Shown here: positions 51,569 to 61,195 of the stretch, in pieces | How the letters are laid out: the number at the start of each line of letters is the position of its first letter | Position numbering within the stretch: position 1 is the stretch's first letter | NCBI GenBank assembly: GCA_965220045.1 | Contig: OZ244803.1 | Location: forward strand, 1,426,001-1,490,000 | Origin: VXOZ01 sp965220045 | Lineage (GTDB): Bacteria; Chloroflexota; UBA11872; VXOZ01 | Direction: 5' to 3' | DNA length: 64,000 nucleotides | Program-made: the position numbers and the translations under genes | Notes under the pieces: generated by a model | Told to the model about the DNA's origin: nothing | Database searches by the model: none | The model's input: only the letters and a program-made list of their open reading frames with translations

Positions 51569-52576
51569 ATGAGTGCCAAACTGCGCAATCGCTTGCTGGA
51601 GGGCACCGTATTACAGGTGTCTCGCGGCGAATATGTAGTCGAAGCCGAGGACCGGACGTATCGTTGTAAGCTGCGCGGGAAACTGCGCAAAGAGCTCATC
51701 TACTCCACCAGCAAGAGCAGGGCGCCTCGCGTGCAACGCGTGCAGCCTACGCAGACACGTGCACCGGTGAGCGTTGGCGATCACGTGCGCATACGGCTGC
51801 TCGCCCCGGGCGCCGCCGTAATCGAAGAGATTCTGCGAGACGACGACGAAACGTGGGGCATCCTCCGGCAAGCGCCGGAAAGCAAGCGGGCCCAGGTGCT
51901 CGCGGCAAATGTCGACCAGGTAGTCATTGTGCTTGCAGCGACACAACCTGAGCCTGATTTCACTCTCTTGGACCGCTACCTCGTGATCGTCGAGTACCAC
52001 ACCCTCCCGGTCTTCTTGGTACTCAACAAGGTCGACCTTGACACGATTCCTGAGATTGAAGAGGAGTTGTCCGTTTACTCTCGAATTGGCTACTCGCTCC
52101 TGCGTACGAGTGCCGAATCTGGTACCGGACTAACAACGTTGCGGGAGCGGCTACAGGGCAGCCGGTCGGTTTTCACCGGTGTATCGGGGGTCGGCAAGTC
52201 CTCCCTCATTAACCGTTTGGCCGCAACCTCAGACCTGCCGACGGGCGCCGTGGGCGCCAAGGGTGAGGGCCGTCACATCACCACGCGCTCCGAGACAATT
52301 GAAATTGACGATGAAACACACGTCATGGATACGCCGGGCCTGCGCAAACTCTCCTCGTGGAGCATCGAGCCGGAGGACCTGCCGCACCTCTTTCCGGAAG
52401 TCCGGGCGCTTATTGGACAGTGCCGCTTCCGCGACTGCGCCCACATTGACGAGCCGGCTTGCGCTGTGCGCGCGGCCCAGCAGGCAGGGACTATAGTCGC
52501 CCGCCGGTACAGAAGCTATGTGTTGTTCCACCACGAGCTGACGGCGCAGAACCTCACTCCGTGGGAACAGGCGTAG
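51569..52576 (+). CDS. rsgA: Ribosome small-subunit-dependent GTPase RsgA
   Basis: 335 residues, circularly permuted GTPase. OB domain near 1-90, G4 motif FLVLNKVDLD, then G1 GVSGVGKSSLIN, G3 MDTPGLRKL, and a C-terminal zinc motif within QCRFRDCAHIDEPACAV (Cys, Cys, His, Cys). RsgA helps late maturation of the 30S subunit. Length and motif order are standard. Confidence 0.96.
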   Translation: MSAKLRNRLLEGTVLQVSRGEYVVEAEDRTYRCKLRGKLRKELIYSTSKSRAPRVQRVQPTQTRAPVSVGDHVRIRLLAPGAAVIEEILRDDDETWGILRQAPESKRAQVLAANVDQVVIVLAATQPEPDFTLLDRYLVIVEYHTLPVFLVLNKVDLDTIPEIEEELSVYSRIGYSLLRTSAESGTGLTTLRERLQGSRSVFTGVSGVGKSSLINRLAATSDLPTGAVGAKGEGRHITTRSETIEIDDETHVMDTPGLRKLSSWSIEPEDLPHLFPEVRALIGQCRFRDCAHIDEPACAVRAAQQAGTIVARRYRSYVLFHHELTAQNLTPWEQA

Positions 52577-52749
52577 CGCGGGACAATCCTGTAGTAGATT
52601 GCGGAGTCTTCGTGAGCATCACGGGCCAAACGCCTGAGTTAGTCTCGATTGACCGCCGGCAAACCGGTAGCGTAGTCTAGGCACTGAAGAAGTGCTCCAA
52701 CGAGGCGGAGGCTGTCGCGGCGTTCGCCGTCAGTCAACAGGGGTCCGCA

Positions 52750-53361
52750 TTGCCCGCATCTTTCACCATGAATTCAGGCCCTCTCCTTCTTGTTATCTCC
52801 GGACCGTCGGGCGCGGGCAAAGACTCGGTTTTAGAGTGCCTACAGAGCCGGGGGGTGGAATTTCATCGAGCGATCACCGCTGTCACGCGCGCGCCGCGCC
52901 CCAATGAGGTGCATGGCACGCACCACTACTTTCTGACCGCCGATGAATTCGAACGGTGGGAAGCTGAAGGGAAGTTTCTCGAGACCGCGACCGTGTATGG
53001 ACATCGCTACGGCACGCCGCTTCAGGAAGTAAGAGCTGCAATGGACCGCGGCGAGGATGTCGTCTTGCGTGTCGACGTACAGGGAGCCGCCACAGTGCGC
53101 CGGCGCATACCCGAGAGCATTCACATTTTCATTGGAGTGCCGGGGCTGTCCTTGGAGACCTTTCGGCAGCGAAGAGACCAAAGAGGCGTGGAGACTCCTG
53201 CTGAACGATCTAGGCGGGACTCACTGCTGCGGGACGAACTTACCGCTATTCCCCGGTTCGACTATCTCGTAATGAATGAAACCGGTGCCATCGACCGGGC
53301 CGTGGACCAAGTGATCGCCATCATCACCGCGGAAAAGTGTCGGATTTCCCCCCGCGGGTGA
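52750..53361 (+). CDS. gmk: Guanylate kinase
   Basis: 203 residues from TTG 52750 (AGGGG about 6 nt upstream); ATG 52768 is an alternative with no such site. P-loop is GPSGAGKDSV rather than the usual GKGT/GKST. Remaining blocks are typical: VTRAPRPNEVHGTHHYF for GMP binding, TVYGHRYGTPLQEV and VVLRVDVQGAATVRR. It makes GDP from GMP with ATP. Its 3' end overlaps the priA frame by 25 bp. Confidence 0.92.
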   Translation: MPASFTMNSGPLLLVISGPSGAGKDSVLECLQSRGVEFHRAITAVTRAPRPNEVHGTHHYFLTADEFERWEAEGKFLETATVYGHRYGTPLQEVRAAMDRGEDVVLRVDVQGAATVRRRIPESIHIFIGVPGLSLETFRQRRDQRGVETPAERSRRDSLLRDELTAIPRFDYLVMNETGAIDRAVDQVIAIITAEKCRISPRG

Positions 53362-55760
53362 ACCCCCTTCCCCTTGAGACTCCGTATGCCGAAGTCGCGG
53401 TTGACGTTCTCAACGTCCCCGCCGACAAGACCTATCACTATGCCATTCCCGATCACTTGCGGGACCGGGTCTCCCCCGGTGTCATGGTGCTCATCGGCTT
53501 TGGCGAACGCATCATCGAAGGCCTTGTAATTGCCGGCGCAGAGACATCGCCGGTTGATGAAGTCCGCGAGATCATGGATGTCGTGGCCGATAGCGCATTG
53601 CTAACCGCAGTGCAGATCAGGCTTGCACGCAAGATTTCCCGGCACTACCTGGCTTCTCCGATGAAAGTCATCGCCCCCATGCTTCCGCCCGGGCTGCGTG
53701 AGCGCATCAAGCGTTGGTCGAGGCTTGACCCGTTGGTAGATCTCCCCGAAGACGCCGCAACCACACGAAGTGAACACCTCTACCTTGAGACCTTGCAGAC
53801 TGAAGGTGAGGTCTCCCATGAGAGGCTGGAGCAACTCGCCGGCCCGACGGTCTTTCGGCGCATGCAGCGAAAATTGGAGCGGCTGGGGGCGGTACATTTG
53901 CGCGCCGCTTTGCGGCCGCACAAGCCGCCGCCTCTGCGTGAGCAGTGGGTGGAAATCCTCACTTCCACCAAAGAAGCTGGGCCCTCCCTGCGGCGGTCGC
54001 GCTCGCAGATGAAGCTGCTGCGCGCCCTTGAATCGCATCATAAGGGAGTGCTTGTGCGCGACCTGCTGGAAGAGACCGGCACCACTGCCACCCCACTGCG
54101 GGCGTTGGAAGAAAAGGGCTTGGTCCGCTTCAGCGAAGCACATCACAGGCATTCCGGCGGGTTCCGTCCGCGCAACCTTCCTACGTTGGATGCGCCGGAG
54201 CAAGCACGAGCGTGGCAAGCTATCCAGGAATTTATGTCTAGTTCTGACGGTGCGGGGAGTGCACGGGCCATGCTCGTGATGGATGACGCCACATCTGCCG
54301 CCAGTTCAGATTCCTGGGCACTCTATGTGCGCGCCGCCGGTCAGGCCCTGCGCGACGGATCCCAGGTACTGCTGCTCGCACCCAACAACGCTGCAATGCG
54401 GCGCATCGCGCAACAGCTTGAGGAACACTTACCCGGACGGGTCCTTTCGTGGCACGGCACAATGCGGTCGTCGCTCCGTCGCACCACCTGGGAACGAATT
54501 GAACGCGGCGAACCGGTCCTGGTCGTTGGGACACGCTCGGCGGTCATACTTCCATTGCGGAATCTGGGCCTCATATTGGTTGACAGCGAATATGACGATG
54601 CCTACAAGAATCAGGAGAGTCCGCGCTTCCATGCAGTTACCGTTGCGCGGTGGCTCGCCGAGTTCTCGCAGGCGCCTATCCTGCAGTTTTCTCACACGCC
54701 CCGTGTGACAACCTATGCAGAGGTAGAGAGCGGGCATCTGCAGTTTACGCGCGCCTCAGACGTAGCCCCGGTCGCGGAAATCGTTGACATGCGCACCGCG
54801 CGTCACGTGGGGCCGCGTCAGATTATTAGCCGTGAGTTGCGCGATGCAATTGCGCATGCGCTAGAGAACCGACGGCCGGTCGTGCTGCTGCAGAACCGTC
54901 GTGGCGCCGCCACGCATGCCCTCTGCCCCGCGTGCGGTCACGTCATCGAATGTGTCAATTGCAGCGTGCCGCTGGTGCAGCACCGTGCGAGCGGGGTGAT
55001 GCGCTGCCACCGCTGTGCGGCGGAGACGCCAATCCCAACGCACTGCCCCAAGTGCGAGAACCAATTGCGCTTTCGGGGCATCGGATCGCAAACCGTAGAG
55101 GTCGAAGCGCTCCGCGTCTTCCCTTCCGCGCGGATTGCCCGCTGGGACCGCGACGTACTGAGTGACGATGAAGAGCGCAGTCCCTTCGCTGCGTTGCGAG
55201 CAGGGAAGCTGGATATCCTTGTCGGCACCGCGTCTGTCCTCGCCGAGCCATTGCCGGTCGGCCTCTACGCCGTAGTTTCTGCGGATACCGCACTGCACTT
55301 GCCGGATTTTCGTGCCGGGGAGCGGACATACCAACTCCTCCGGCGCATAGGGTTTCTCGCGGCGGCAGCGGGCGCCAAGATGCTTGTCCAGACCTATACT
55401 CCGCACAGCCTGCCGTTGCGCGCCTTGGAGATCGGACGCTACCTGTGGTTCTACCGCAAGAGCAAGGAAGAACGGACGGGTGTCTTTCCGCCGAGCGTAG
55501 AAATGGCAGTATTGCTCTATCAGGATCGCGACCCCCAGCGCGCCACAGGAGCCGCATTCGCTTTGGTACAATGTTTACAGGAGATTGTGGCACGCGACAG
55601 TGTAGACGCCGAGCTCCTGGGACCAGCACCTGCATTCCCCGAGCGTATGCGCGGACTCTACCGCTGGCACGTGATAGTACGCGGGCAGGGCATTCACGAT
55701 GTCTTGGTGCACGTCCCGCCGGGATGGACAGTCGACGTGGATCCTGTAAGCGTGCTTTAG
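53337..55760 (+). CDS. priA: Primosomal protein N' (PriA) with degenerate helicase motor
   Basis: 807 residues starting at GTG 53337 (GTG 53358, overlapping the gmk stop as GTGA, is possible). N-terminal 3'-DNA-binding domain is present. The Walker A region reads MLVMDDATSAASSDSW near 310 with no GxGKT; DEEH is DSEYD near 416; GSATPS is HTPRV; and the late motif QVAGRAGR is lost. The two zinc sites are intact (CPACGHVIECVNC, then RCHRC and CPKC, from about 530). It is probably a structural restart factor without helicase activity, as annotated in Actinobacteria. Confidence 0.92.
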   Translation: MSDFPPRVNPLPLETPYAEVAVDVLNVPADKTYHYAIPDHLRDRVSPGVMVLIGFGERIIEGLVIAGAETSPVDEVREIMDVVADSALLTAVQIRLARKISRHYLASPMKVIAPMLPPGLRERIKRWSRLDPLVDLPEDAATTRSEHLYLETLQTEGEVSHERLEQLAGPTVFRRMQRKLERLGAVHLRAALRPHKPPPLREQWVEILTSTKEAGPSLRRSRSQMKLLRALESHHKGVLVRDLLEETGTTATPLRALEEKGLVRFSEAHHRHSGGFRPRNLPTLDAPEQARAWQAIQEFMSSSDGAGSARAMLVMDDATSAASSDSWALYVRAAGQALRDGSQVLLLAPNNAAMRRIAQQLEEHLPGRVLSWHGTMRSSLRRTTWERIERGEPVLVVGTRSAVILPLRNLGLILVDSEYDDAYKNQESPRFHAVTVARWLAEFSQAPILQFSHTPRVTTYAEVESGHLQFTRASDVAPVAEIVDMRTARHVGPRQIISRELRDAIAHALENRRPVVLLQNRRGAATHALCPACGHVIECVNCSVPLVQHRASGVMRCHRCAAETPIPTHCPKCENQLRFRGIGSQTVEVEALRVFPSARIARWDRDVLSDDEERSPFAALRAGKLDILVGTASVLAEPLPVGLYAVVSADTALHLPDFRAGERTYQLLRRIGFLAAAAGAKMLVQTYTPHSLPLRALEIGRYLWFYRKSKEERTGVFPPSVEMAVLLYQDRDPQRATGAAFALVQCLQEIVARDSVDAELLGPAPAFPERMRGLYRWHVIVRGQGIHDVLVHVPPGWTVDVDPVSVL

Positions 55761-55790
55761 TCATGGAGCAACAAGGCAAGAAGCACAGCC

Positions 55791-56303
55791 GTGGCCGTTC
55801 AAGAAATCCTGCAACTCGGCAGCGAAGTCTTACGCCAGAAGGCGAAGGAAGTTCCTAAAGGCATGCGGGGGCTTCGCAAGCTCACCGACAACATGTTTGC
55901 CACGATGGATGCTGCTTCCGGCATTGGATTGGCGGCCCCGCAAATCGGCGTTTCGCTTCGAGTGATCGTGGTCGACGCCGATGAAGTGCGCATGGCAATT
56001 GTCAATCCCGAAATCGTCAAGACTTCTGAGGAGACCATCCTCGATGAAGAAGGGTGCCTTTCCCATAGCTCATACTATGGCTACGTGAATCGTTACCAAA
56101 GCGTCGTCGTCAAGGGACTCTCCCTGGAAGGCAAAGCCATACGCATTCGCGCGACAGACCTATTGGCGCGGGTGTTCCAACATGAGATCGATCACCTGAA
56201 CGGTACGCTCTTCCTAGACCACCTGGAGGACCCGGAGCAGCTCCGCCGCGTCGACCCCGATACAGAGTCGCACCCGCCGGAGGAAGACCTCAAGGATGAC
56301 TGA
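55791..56303 (+). CDS. def: Peptide deformylase
   Basis: 170 residues with a GTG start at 55791. The three motifs are complete: GIGLAAPQIG, EEGCLSHSSYYG (metal Cys; the residues after it are less common than S-x-P-G) and QHEIDHLNGTLF (two metal His and catalytic Glu). It removes formyl from nascent Met. The tail after 155 is acidic and extends beyond E. coli Def. Its stop abuts the fmt ATG. Confidence 0.95.
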   Translation: MAVQEILQLGSEVLRQKAKEVPKGMRGLRKLTDNMFATMDAASGIGLAAPQIGVSLRVIVVDADEVRMAIVNPEIVKTSEETILDEEGCLSHSSYYGYVNRYQSVVVKGLSLEGKAIRIRATDLLARVFQHEIDHLNGTLFLDHLEDPEQLRRVDPDTESHPPEEDLKDD

Positions 56304-57245
56304 ATGCGTGTGATATACTGCGGTACCGCCGCCTTTGCCGTACCCAGCCTCCACGCGCTTGTTCAGCACCACGATGTTGTGCTGGTAGTCACCCAGCAAG
56401 ATCGCCGCGCCGGACGCGGCCGCAAGCCGCAAATGACACCCGTCAAGATAGCTGCTACAGAGCTCGCTCTTGAGGTGGTACAACCACGTTCCTTACGCAA
56501 AGCGTCGGTGACGCAGACTCTTGCGGCAGCCTCTGCGGACGCGATCGTCGTTGCGGCCTATGGCAAGATCTTACCCAAGGCTATTCTAGACCTGCCGCCT
56601 CAAGGGTGCTTCAACGTCCATGCCTCACTCTTGCCACGTCATCGCGGTGCCGCCCCGGTGACCGCCGCCATTCTTGCCGGTGATGCGGAATCGGGGGTCA
56701 CGATCATGCAGATGGATGAAGGCCTGGATACCGGCCCAATTCTCAGTCAGCGGACAGTGCGGTTGACGGGAGAAGAGACGACCGGCTCACTGACGACGAC
56801 ATTGTCTCAGCTTGGCGCCGATCTCTTACTCCCCACCCTGGAAGACTGGGGTAACGGACGCCTCGAACCGCGAGTCCAGGATGAATCCCTGGCGACGTAT
56901 GCTCCAATGTTGACGAAAGAGGACGGCCTCGTACGCTGGGAGCAGGAAGCGGAGACTATCTGCCGACACGTTCGGGCCATGCAACCCTGGCCCGGTGCGG
57001 TGACGATGTGGAATGGCCGGCAATTGAAGGTCCTACGCGCGCGGCCAATTGCCGAGCGAAGCAGCGAAGTGCCCGGCAGCGTTATCCGCCATCAGAAAGA
57101 CCTTGCCGTGGTGGCAGGGTCGGGGGTCGTCATTTTGGATGAGGTGCAGATGGCGGGAAAACGCGCCTTGGCTGCGGTCGATTTCATGCATGGCTACGGC
57201 GCCATCATCGGCGCAGTACTCCATGGGCCATGCATGGTATCATGA
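56304..57245 (+). CDS. fmt: Methionyl-tRNA formyltransferase
   Basis: 313 residues. Formyl-transferase core: CGTAAFAVPSLHALV at the N-terminus, HASLLPRHRGAAPVTAAILA with catalytic Asn-His region (CFNVHASLLP), and MQMDEGLDTGPIL. The C-terminal tRNA-binding domain runs from about 210. Start ATG directly follows the def TGA, the common def-fmt pair. Confidence 0.95.
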   Translation: MRVIYCGTAAFAVPSLHALVQHHDVVLVVTQQDRRAGRGRKPQMTPVKIAATELALEVVQPRSLRKASVTQTLAAASADAIVVAAYGKILPKAILDLPPQGCFNVHASLLPRHRGAAPVTAAILAGDAESGVTIMQMDEGLDTGPILSQRTVRLTGEETTGSLTTTLSQLGADLLLPTLEDWGNGRLEPRVQDESLATYAPMLTKEDGLVRWEQEAETICRHVRAMQPWPGAVTMWNGRQLKVLRARPIAERSSEVPGSVIRHQKDLAVVAGSGVVILDEVQMAGKRALAAVDFMHGYGAIIGAVLHGPCMVS

Positions 57246-57351
57246 CGGTGAAGTGGTAACCGGATTCGGTACTACAGGTGGCCGAATGCCACCTCCAGGC
57301 TTGGGTGAGGAGTGAGTCAGTGCCGCGTTAGCGGCCGCGAGGCATTTGCGT

Positions 57352-59025
57352 ATGGACGATCCGGTAGCGTTGGGGCATTCGCTGTCCCAAACCGAGGTGC
57401 AGGTAACGGATGACATTGGTGCCCTCGTTAGTGTGATGCCGCCGCGGATCCAAGGTTCCCTTGAAGCAATTGAAGACGCGTCGGACCTCCTCGAGATTGT
57501 CCTGGACCTTGGGCGCAAACCGGAAGCGCGCTATCTCAAGCGTGAAGTCATCCTTGACGAACGAGAGTTGACCGAAGACGACATTGCCCAAGTCGTCTCG
57601 CGGCTGGGCGCATTTACCAGCGATAACCGCTCCGGTATTCCCCGCACGCTGCACCGGATCTCTGCCATCCGCAATCGCACGGGCGACATCGTTGGGCTGA
57701 CCTGTCGCATTGGCCGCGCCGTCATCGGCACCATCGAGATTATCCGCGACCTTGTTGAGTCTGGGAAGAGCCCGCTCTTGCTTGGCAGCCCGGGCGTGGG
57801 CAAGACGACACTGCTCAGAGACGTTGCCCGCGTGCTGGCCGACGAATCCCACAAGCGCGTCATCGTAGTCGATACCTCCAACGAGATTGCCGGCGACGGC
57901 GACATTCCGCACGCCGGCATTGGCCGCGCACGGCGCATGCAGGTGCCAAGCTCCACCGACCAGCACAAAGTCATGATAGAGGCAGTGGAAAATCACATGC
58001 CCGAGGTCATCGTTATCGATGAAATCGGCACGGAATTGGAAGCCTCCGCTGCCCGCACAATCGCAGAACGCGGCGTACAGCTCGTCGGCACGGCGCATGG
58101 CAACACGTTGATGAACCTGATGCAGAACCCGACCCTGTCCGATCTCATCGGCGGCATCCAATCCGTCACGCTCAGTGATGAAGAGGCCCGGCGGCGACGC
58201 TCACAAAAGTCAGTTCTCGAGCGCAAGGCGCCGCCGACCTTTCAAGTCCTGGTTGAGATCAAGGGCTGGCATCATATGGCCGTGCACCTCGACGTCGCGG
58301 AGACTATCGACAGCCTCCTGCGCGGACGCCCGATCGGTGTGGAGGAGCGTGTACGGAAGGACGACAACCGCATCGAGACTACCAAGCACGTGATTGCTCC
58401 TCCAAAGGGCCTGCGCGCACAGGAGCTTTGGGACCCGCAGGAAGGCGAAGCCAGGCAGCCGAGGGAGCGTCGGGGGGCTTTTGAGAATGGGCGCATACGC
58501 ACGCCTGATACGCGCTTCATTCCTGATCACTGGTCGGAAGAGGCGCAAGCGGAACGGCCGCCGCGGGATCCGGTTTCGATCTACCCGTTCGGCGTCAGTC
58601 GCAGGCGATTGGAAGACGCCGCCAGGTCTTTGGGTGTACCGGTGTGGGTCACGGAAGACCTCGGTTCGGCCGACGTCGTCATGACGCTCAAGAGCTACTA
58701 TCGCCAGCGAACAGGACCCTTGCGCCAGGCGGAGCGAAAGCAAATCCCTATCTTCGTCCTGCGGAGCAATGCCCAGTCGCAGATCAACCAGAGCCTGGCC
58801 AATATTTTCGATCTCAATACGCGCCATGCAACCGATGACAGTGAAGACCTCCGTTTGGCAGAGGCAGCCGTGCAGGAAACTCTGCACACGTCGCACCCTG
58901 TCGACCTGCCGCCTGCCAACGCCTACATTCGCCGACTTCAACACGAGCTTGCCCAGAAGTTCAAGCTTGGCTCGCGCAGCTATGGCAAAGAGCCGAACCG
59001 CTGGGTACGCATCCACAAGCCATAA
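57352..59025 (+). CDS. Ycf45/SpoIIIAA-type AAA ATPase with C-terminal R3H domain
   Basis: 557 residues from ATG 57352 (TTG 57346 is an alternative). Central ATPase: Walker A LLGSPGVGKTTLLRDVAR near 145, Walker B VIVIDEIGTELEA near 223, and AHGNTLMNLMQNPTLSDLIG after. An acidic-basic linker joins it to a second Rossmann-like part (SIYPFGVSRRRLEDAARSLG) and an R3H single-stranded nucleic acid-binding motif in RRLQHELAQKF (Arg-xxx-His). This architecture is common in cyanobacteria, Chloroflexota and Firmicutes; the role is unknown. Confidence 0.88.
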   Translation: MDDPVALGHSLSQTEVQVTDDIGALVSVMPPRIQGSLEAIEDASDLLEIVLDLGRKPEARYLKREVILDERELTEDDIAQVVSRLGAFTSDNRSGIPRTLHRISAIRNRTGDIVGLTCRIGRAVIGTIEIIRDLVESGKSPLLLGSPGVGKTTLLRDVARVLADESHKRVIVVDTSNEIAGDGDIPHAGIGRARRMQVPSSTDQHKVMIEAVENHMPEVIVIDEIGTELEASAARTIAERGVQLVGTAHGNTLMNLMQNPTLSDLIGGIQSVTLSDEEARRRRSQKSVLERKAPPTFQVLVEIKGWHHMAVHLDVAETIDSLLRGRPIGVEERVRKDDNRIETTKHVIAPPKGLRAQELWDPQEGEARQPRERRGAFENGRIRTPDTRFIPDHWSEEAQAERPPRDPVSIYPFGVSRRRLEDAARSLGVPVWVTEDLGSADVVMTLKSYYRQRTGPLRQAERKQIPIFVLRSNAQSQINQSLANIFDLNTRHATDDSEDLRLAEAAVQETLHTSHPVDLPPANAYIRRLQHELAQKFKLGSRSYGKEPNRWVRIHKP

Positions 59026-59037
59026 TTGCCGACAACT

Positions 59038-60102
59038 ATGACCATCCTCGACGACGCGCGATCCTTTGCACTGCTTGATTCCGGCAATATGGCGTCTCAA
59101 ATAGCGGGATTCCCCGCAGCATGTGCCGTCGCTTGGGAAGCGGCTCAAGCAGTGACGTTACCCTTCGCCTACAGAGGGGTGCGCTCAGTGGTGATTCTCG
59201 GCATGGGAGGGTCAGCCATAAGCGGGGACCTCGCACGCACCCTGGGGGCGGACCTGGCTTCCGTGCCCATAGAAGTCGTACGCGGCTTTCGCATTCCCGG
59301 CTATGTGGACAGCAATACGCTCGTGCTCGCCATCAGCTACTCCGGCGGCACGGAGGAGACCCTGGCGGCGTTTGATGCAGCCTCCGAAAGAACGGCGTCG
59401 CTTATCGTCGTTGCCAGCGGCGGGAAGCTGCTAGCGCGGGCGCAGGCTGCCGGCATTCCGCACTACCCTATCCGCGCAACCAGCCAGCCCCGCGCCGCCT
59501 TGCCGCATCTTTACTTGCCTGTCCTGCATGCCCTGACCACGCTCTATCTCCTGCGCTGCTCCCAGCGGGAAATTGAAAAGGCTGTGCGCTTCATCGGGGA
59601 GCGGGCACCTGCTCTCGGTACCGGCGTTCCCTGTGACGAGAATGACGCTAAGATCCTGGCGGGCGCACTTTTCGGAAAGATCGTGAGCATCTATGCCGCG
59701 GAATTCCTGGGGGAAGTGGCGCGACGATGGAAGACCCAAATCAACGAGAATAGCAAGCACTGGGCCGAATTCGAGACCCTTCCCGAAGCAAATCACAATG
59801 CCGTCGTTGGGTATAGCCATCCCCACAGCAACCCTGATTCTGTGAGTGTCGTCCACCTGCAATCGTCCCTCTATCACGAGCGCATACAACGGGGAATGGC
59901 AGCGGCGCGAGAGCTGCTGCATGCCGCGGCCTTGGATTGCAGGACGGTGGAAGCACAAGGCTCAACCCCCTTGGCACAGCAACTCTATGCTATTTTGCTT
60001 GGCGACTACGTCAGCTTCTATCTGGCGATGCTTAACGGCGTTGACCCCACGCCGGTTGAACCAATCGACCACGTTAAGGCACAGTTGGCTCACGCGGATT
60101 AG
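59038..60102 (+). CDS. Bifunctional phosphoglucose/phosphomannose isomerase
   Basis: 354 residues from ATG 59038. SIS-fold: VILGMGGSAISGDLART near 54 and LVLAISYSGGTEETL near 96 bind the sugar phosphate. NENSKHWAEFETLPEANHN contains the catalytic Glu region, and the C-terminal half holds the His and Lys of the PGI/PMI family. It interconverts glucose-6-P, mannose-6-P and fructose-6-P. The family is mainly archaeal, with members in Chloroflexota and Actinobacteria. Confidence 0.92.
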   Translation: MTILDDARSFALLDSGNMASQIAGFPAACAVAWEAAQAVTLPFAYRGVRSVVILGMGGSAISGDLARTLGADLASVPIEVVRGFRIPGYVDSNTLVLAISYSGGTEETLAAFDAASERTASLIVVASGGKLLARAQAAGIPHYPIRATSQPRAALPHLYLPVLHALTTLYLLRCSQREIEKAVRFIGERAPALGTGVPCDENDAKILAGALFGKIVSIYAAEFLGEVARRWKTQINENSKHWAEFETLPEANHNAVVGYSHPHSNPDSVSVVHLQSSLYHERIQRGMAAARELLHAAALDCRTVEAQGSTPLAQQLYAILLGDYVSFYLAMLNGVDPTPVEPIDHVKAQLAHAD

Positions 60103-60225
60103 GGTTTGCAGGGAGCAACCATCAATCCGTTGACGTTTAGCCATGCTTTGACAGGCGCATAGCCCGTTGATAGACTTGCAACGAACCAATACCGCAAGCA
60201 AGCAGAAGAGAGGATTCTAGCCGGC

Positions 60226-61161
60226 ATGGAGAGACACTGGAGCCACTACATGCACCTGGGGTTTGTGCACTTCATGCTCTTTCCGGAGGTAATGGGTGGT
60301 GATGGACCAATTCTCGAATCATTGCGTCATCTCACGGCTGACGACTTCTTTCAAGTCGCTGAGATTACCCACATTGCCGATCCGGATGTCGCCAAGCAGG
60401 CCAAAGAACTGAGTAAGACGACCAAGCTCCATCTTGGCTATGGCGTGCAGCCGATCCTGCTGCGCAATCAACTGAACCTGGCGAGTATCGATGAGTCCCA
60501 TCACCAGGCCGTGGTGACGCGGGTCAAGGAAGCCGTGGATGAAGCGTATGCCATGGGGACGCGTGTGCTCGGTCTCTTTGACGGTCCCTCATCCTATCCG
60601 GGAGAAGAGCACAAGCAGCAAGCGCTCAACGCGTTTGCCGAGTCTCTCAAGGAGATTTGTGCTTACGCGGAGCAGCAGAGGACTGACTATACGCTCTGGA
60701 TTTCTCTCGAGCAGTTTGATCGGGACGTTGACAAGAAGAGTCTGGTGGGCCCCATCGAGGATACGTTGCCTCTCTGCCGAGCAGTCCGCGCACAATGCGG
60801 CAACTTCGGGCTACTCGTGGACCAAGGGCATCTCCCTCTGCTCGGTGAAACGCCGCACGGCACGCTGTCTTTGGCACGAGAGTACTTGGGGCACATTCAC
60901 CTTGGCAGTTGCATCAAGAAGCCGGGGCATGCCCTCTATGGTGACCAGCATCCGCGCTTCGGCCACGAGGACGGCGAGAACGATACCGCAGAATTGACGG
61001 AGTTTCTCCGCACACTGTTCGAGATTGGATACTTTGACAATGACGTCCCGACAGAGAAACCGCTGTGCACCTTTGAGCTGAAACCCGCGCCTGGCGAGGA
61101 TTCGCTTTCGCTCATGGCAAATGCCAAGCGAACATTCCAGGCAGCGTGGGCACAATTGTAG
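60226..61161 (+). CDS. TIM-barrel sugar phosphate isomerase/epimerase-like protein
   Basis: 311 residues of the xylose isomerase-like (AP endonuclease 2) superfamily. Metal ligands are likely Glu in ISLEQFDRD, Asp/His in LLVDQGHLPLL, His in GHIHLGSC and Glu in TFELKPAP, the order found in tagatose/psicose epimerases and relatives. Substrate unknown. Downstream, 34 bp away, is a glyoxylate reductase-like gene, so a sugar-acid pathway is possible. Confidence 0.82.
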   Translation: MERHWSHYMHLGFVHFMLFPEVMGGDGPILESLRHLTADDFFQVAEITHIADPDVAKQAKELSKTTKLHLGYGVQPILLRNQLNLASIDESHHQAVVTRVKEAVDEAYAMGTRVLGLFDGPSSYPGEEHKQQALNAFAESLKEICAYAEQQRTDYTLWISLEQFDRDVDKKSLVGPIEDTLPLCRAVRAQCGNFGLLVDQGHLPLLGETPHGTLSLAREYLGHIHLGSCIKKPGHALYGDQHPRFGHEDGENDTAELTEFLRTLFEIGYFDNDVPTEKPLCTFELKPAPGEDSLSLMANAKRTFQAAWAQL

Positions 61162-61195
61162 AAAGCGTCGAGAATCTAGAAAGAGTAGATGAGAC

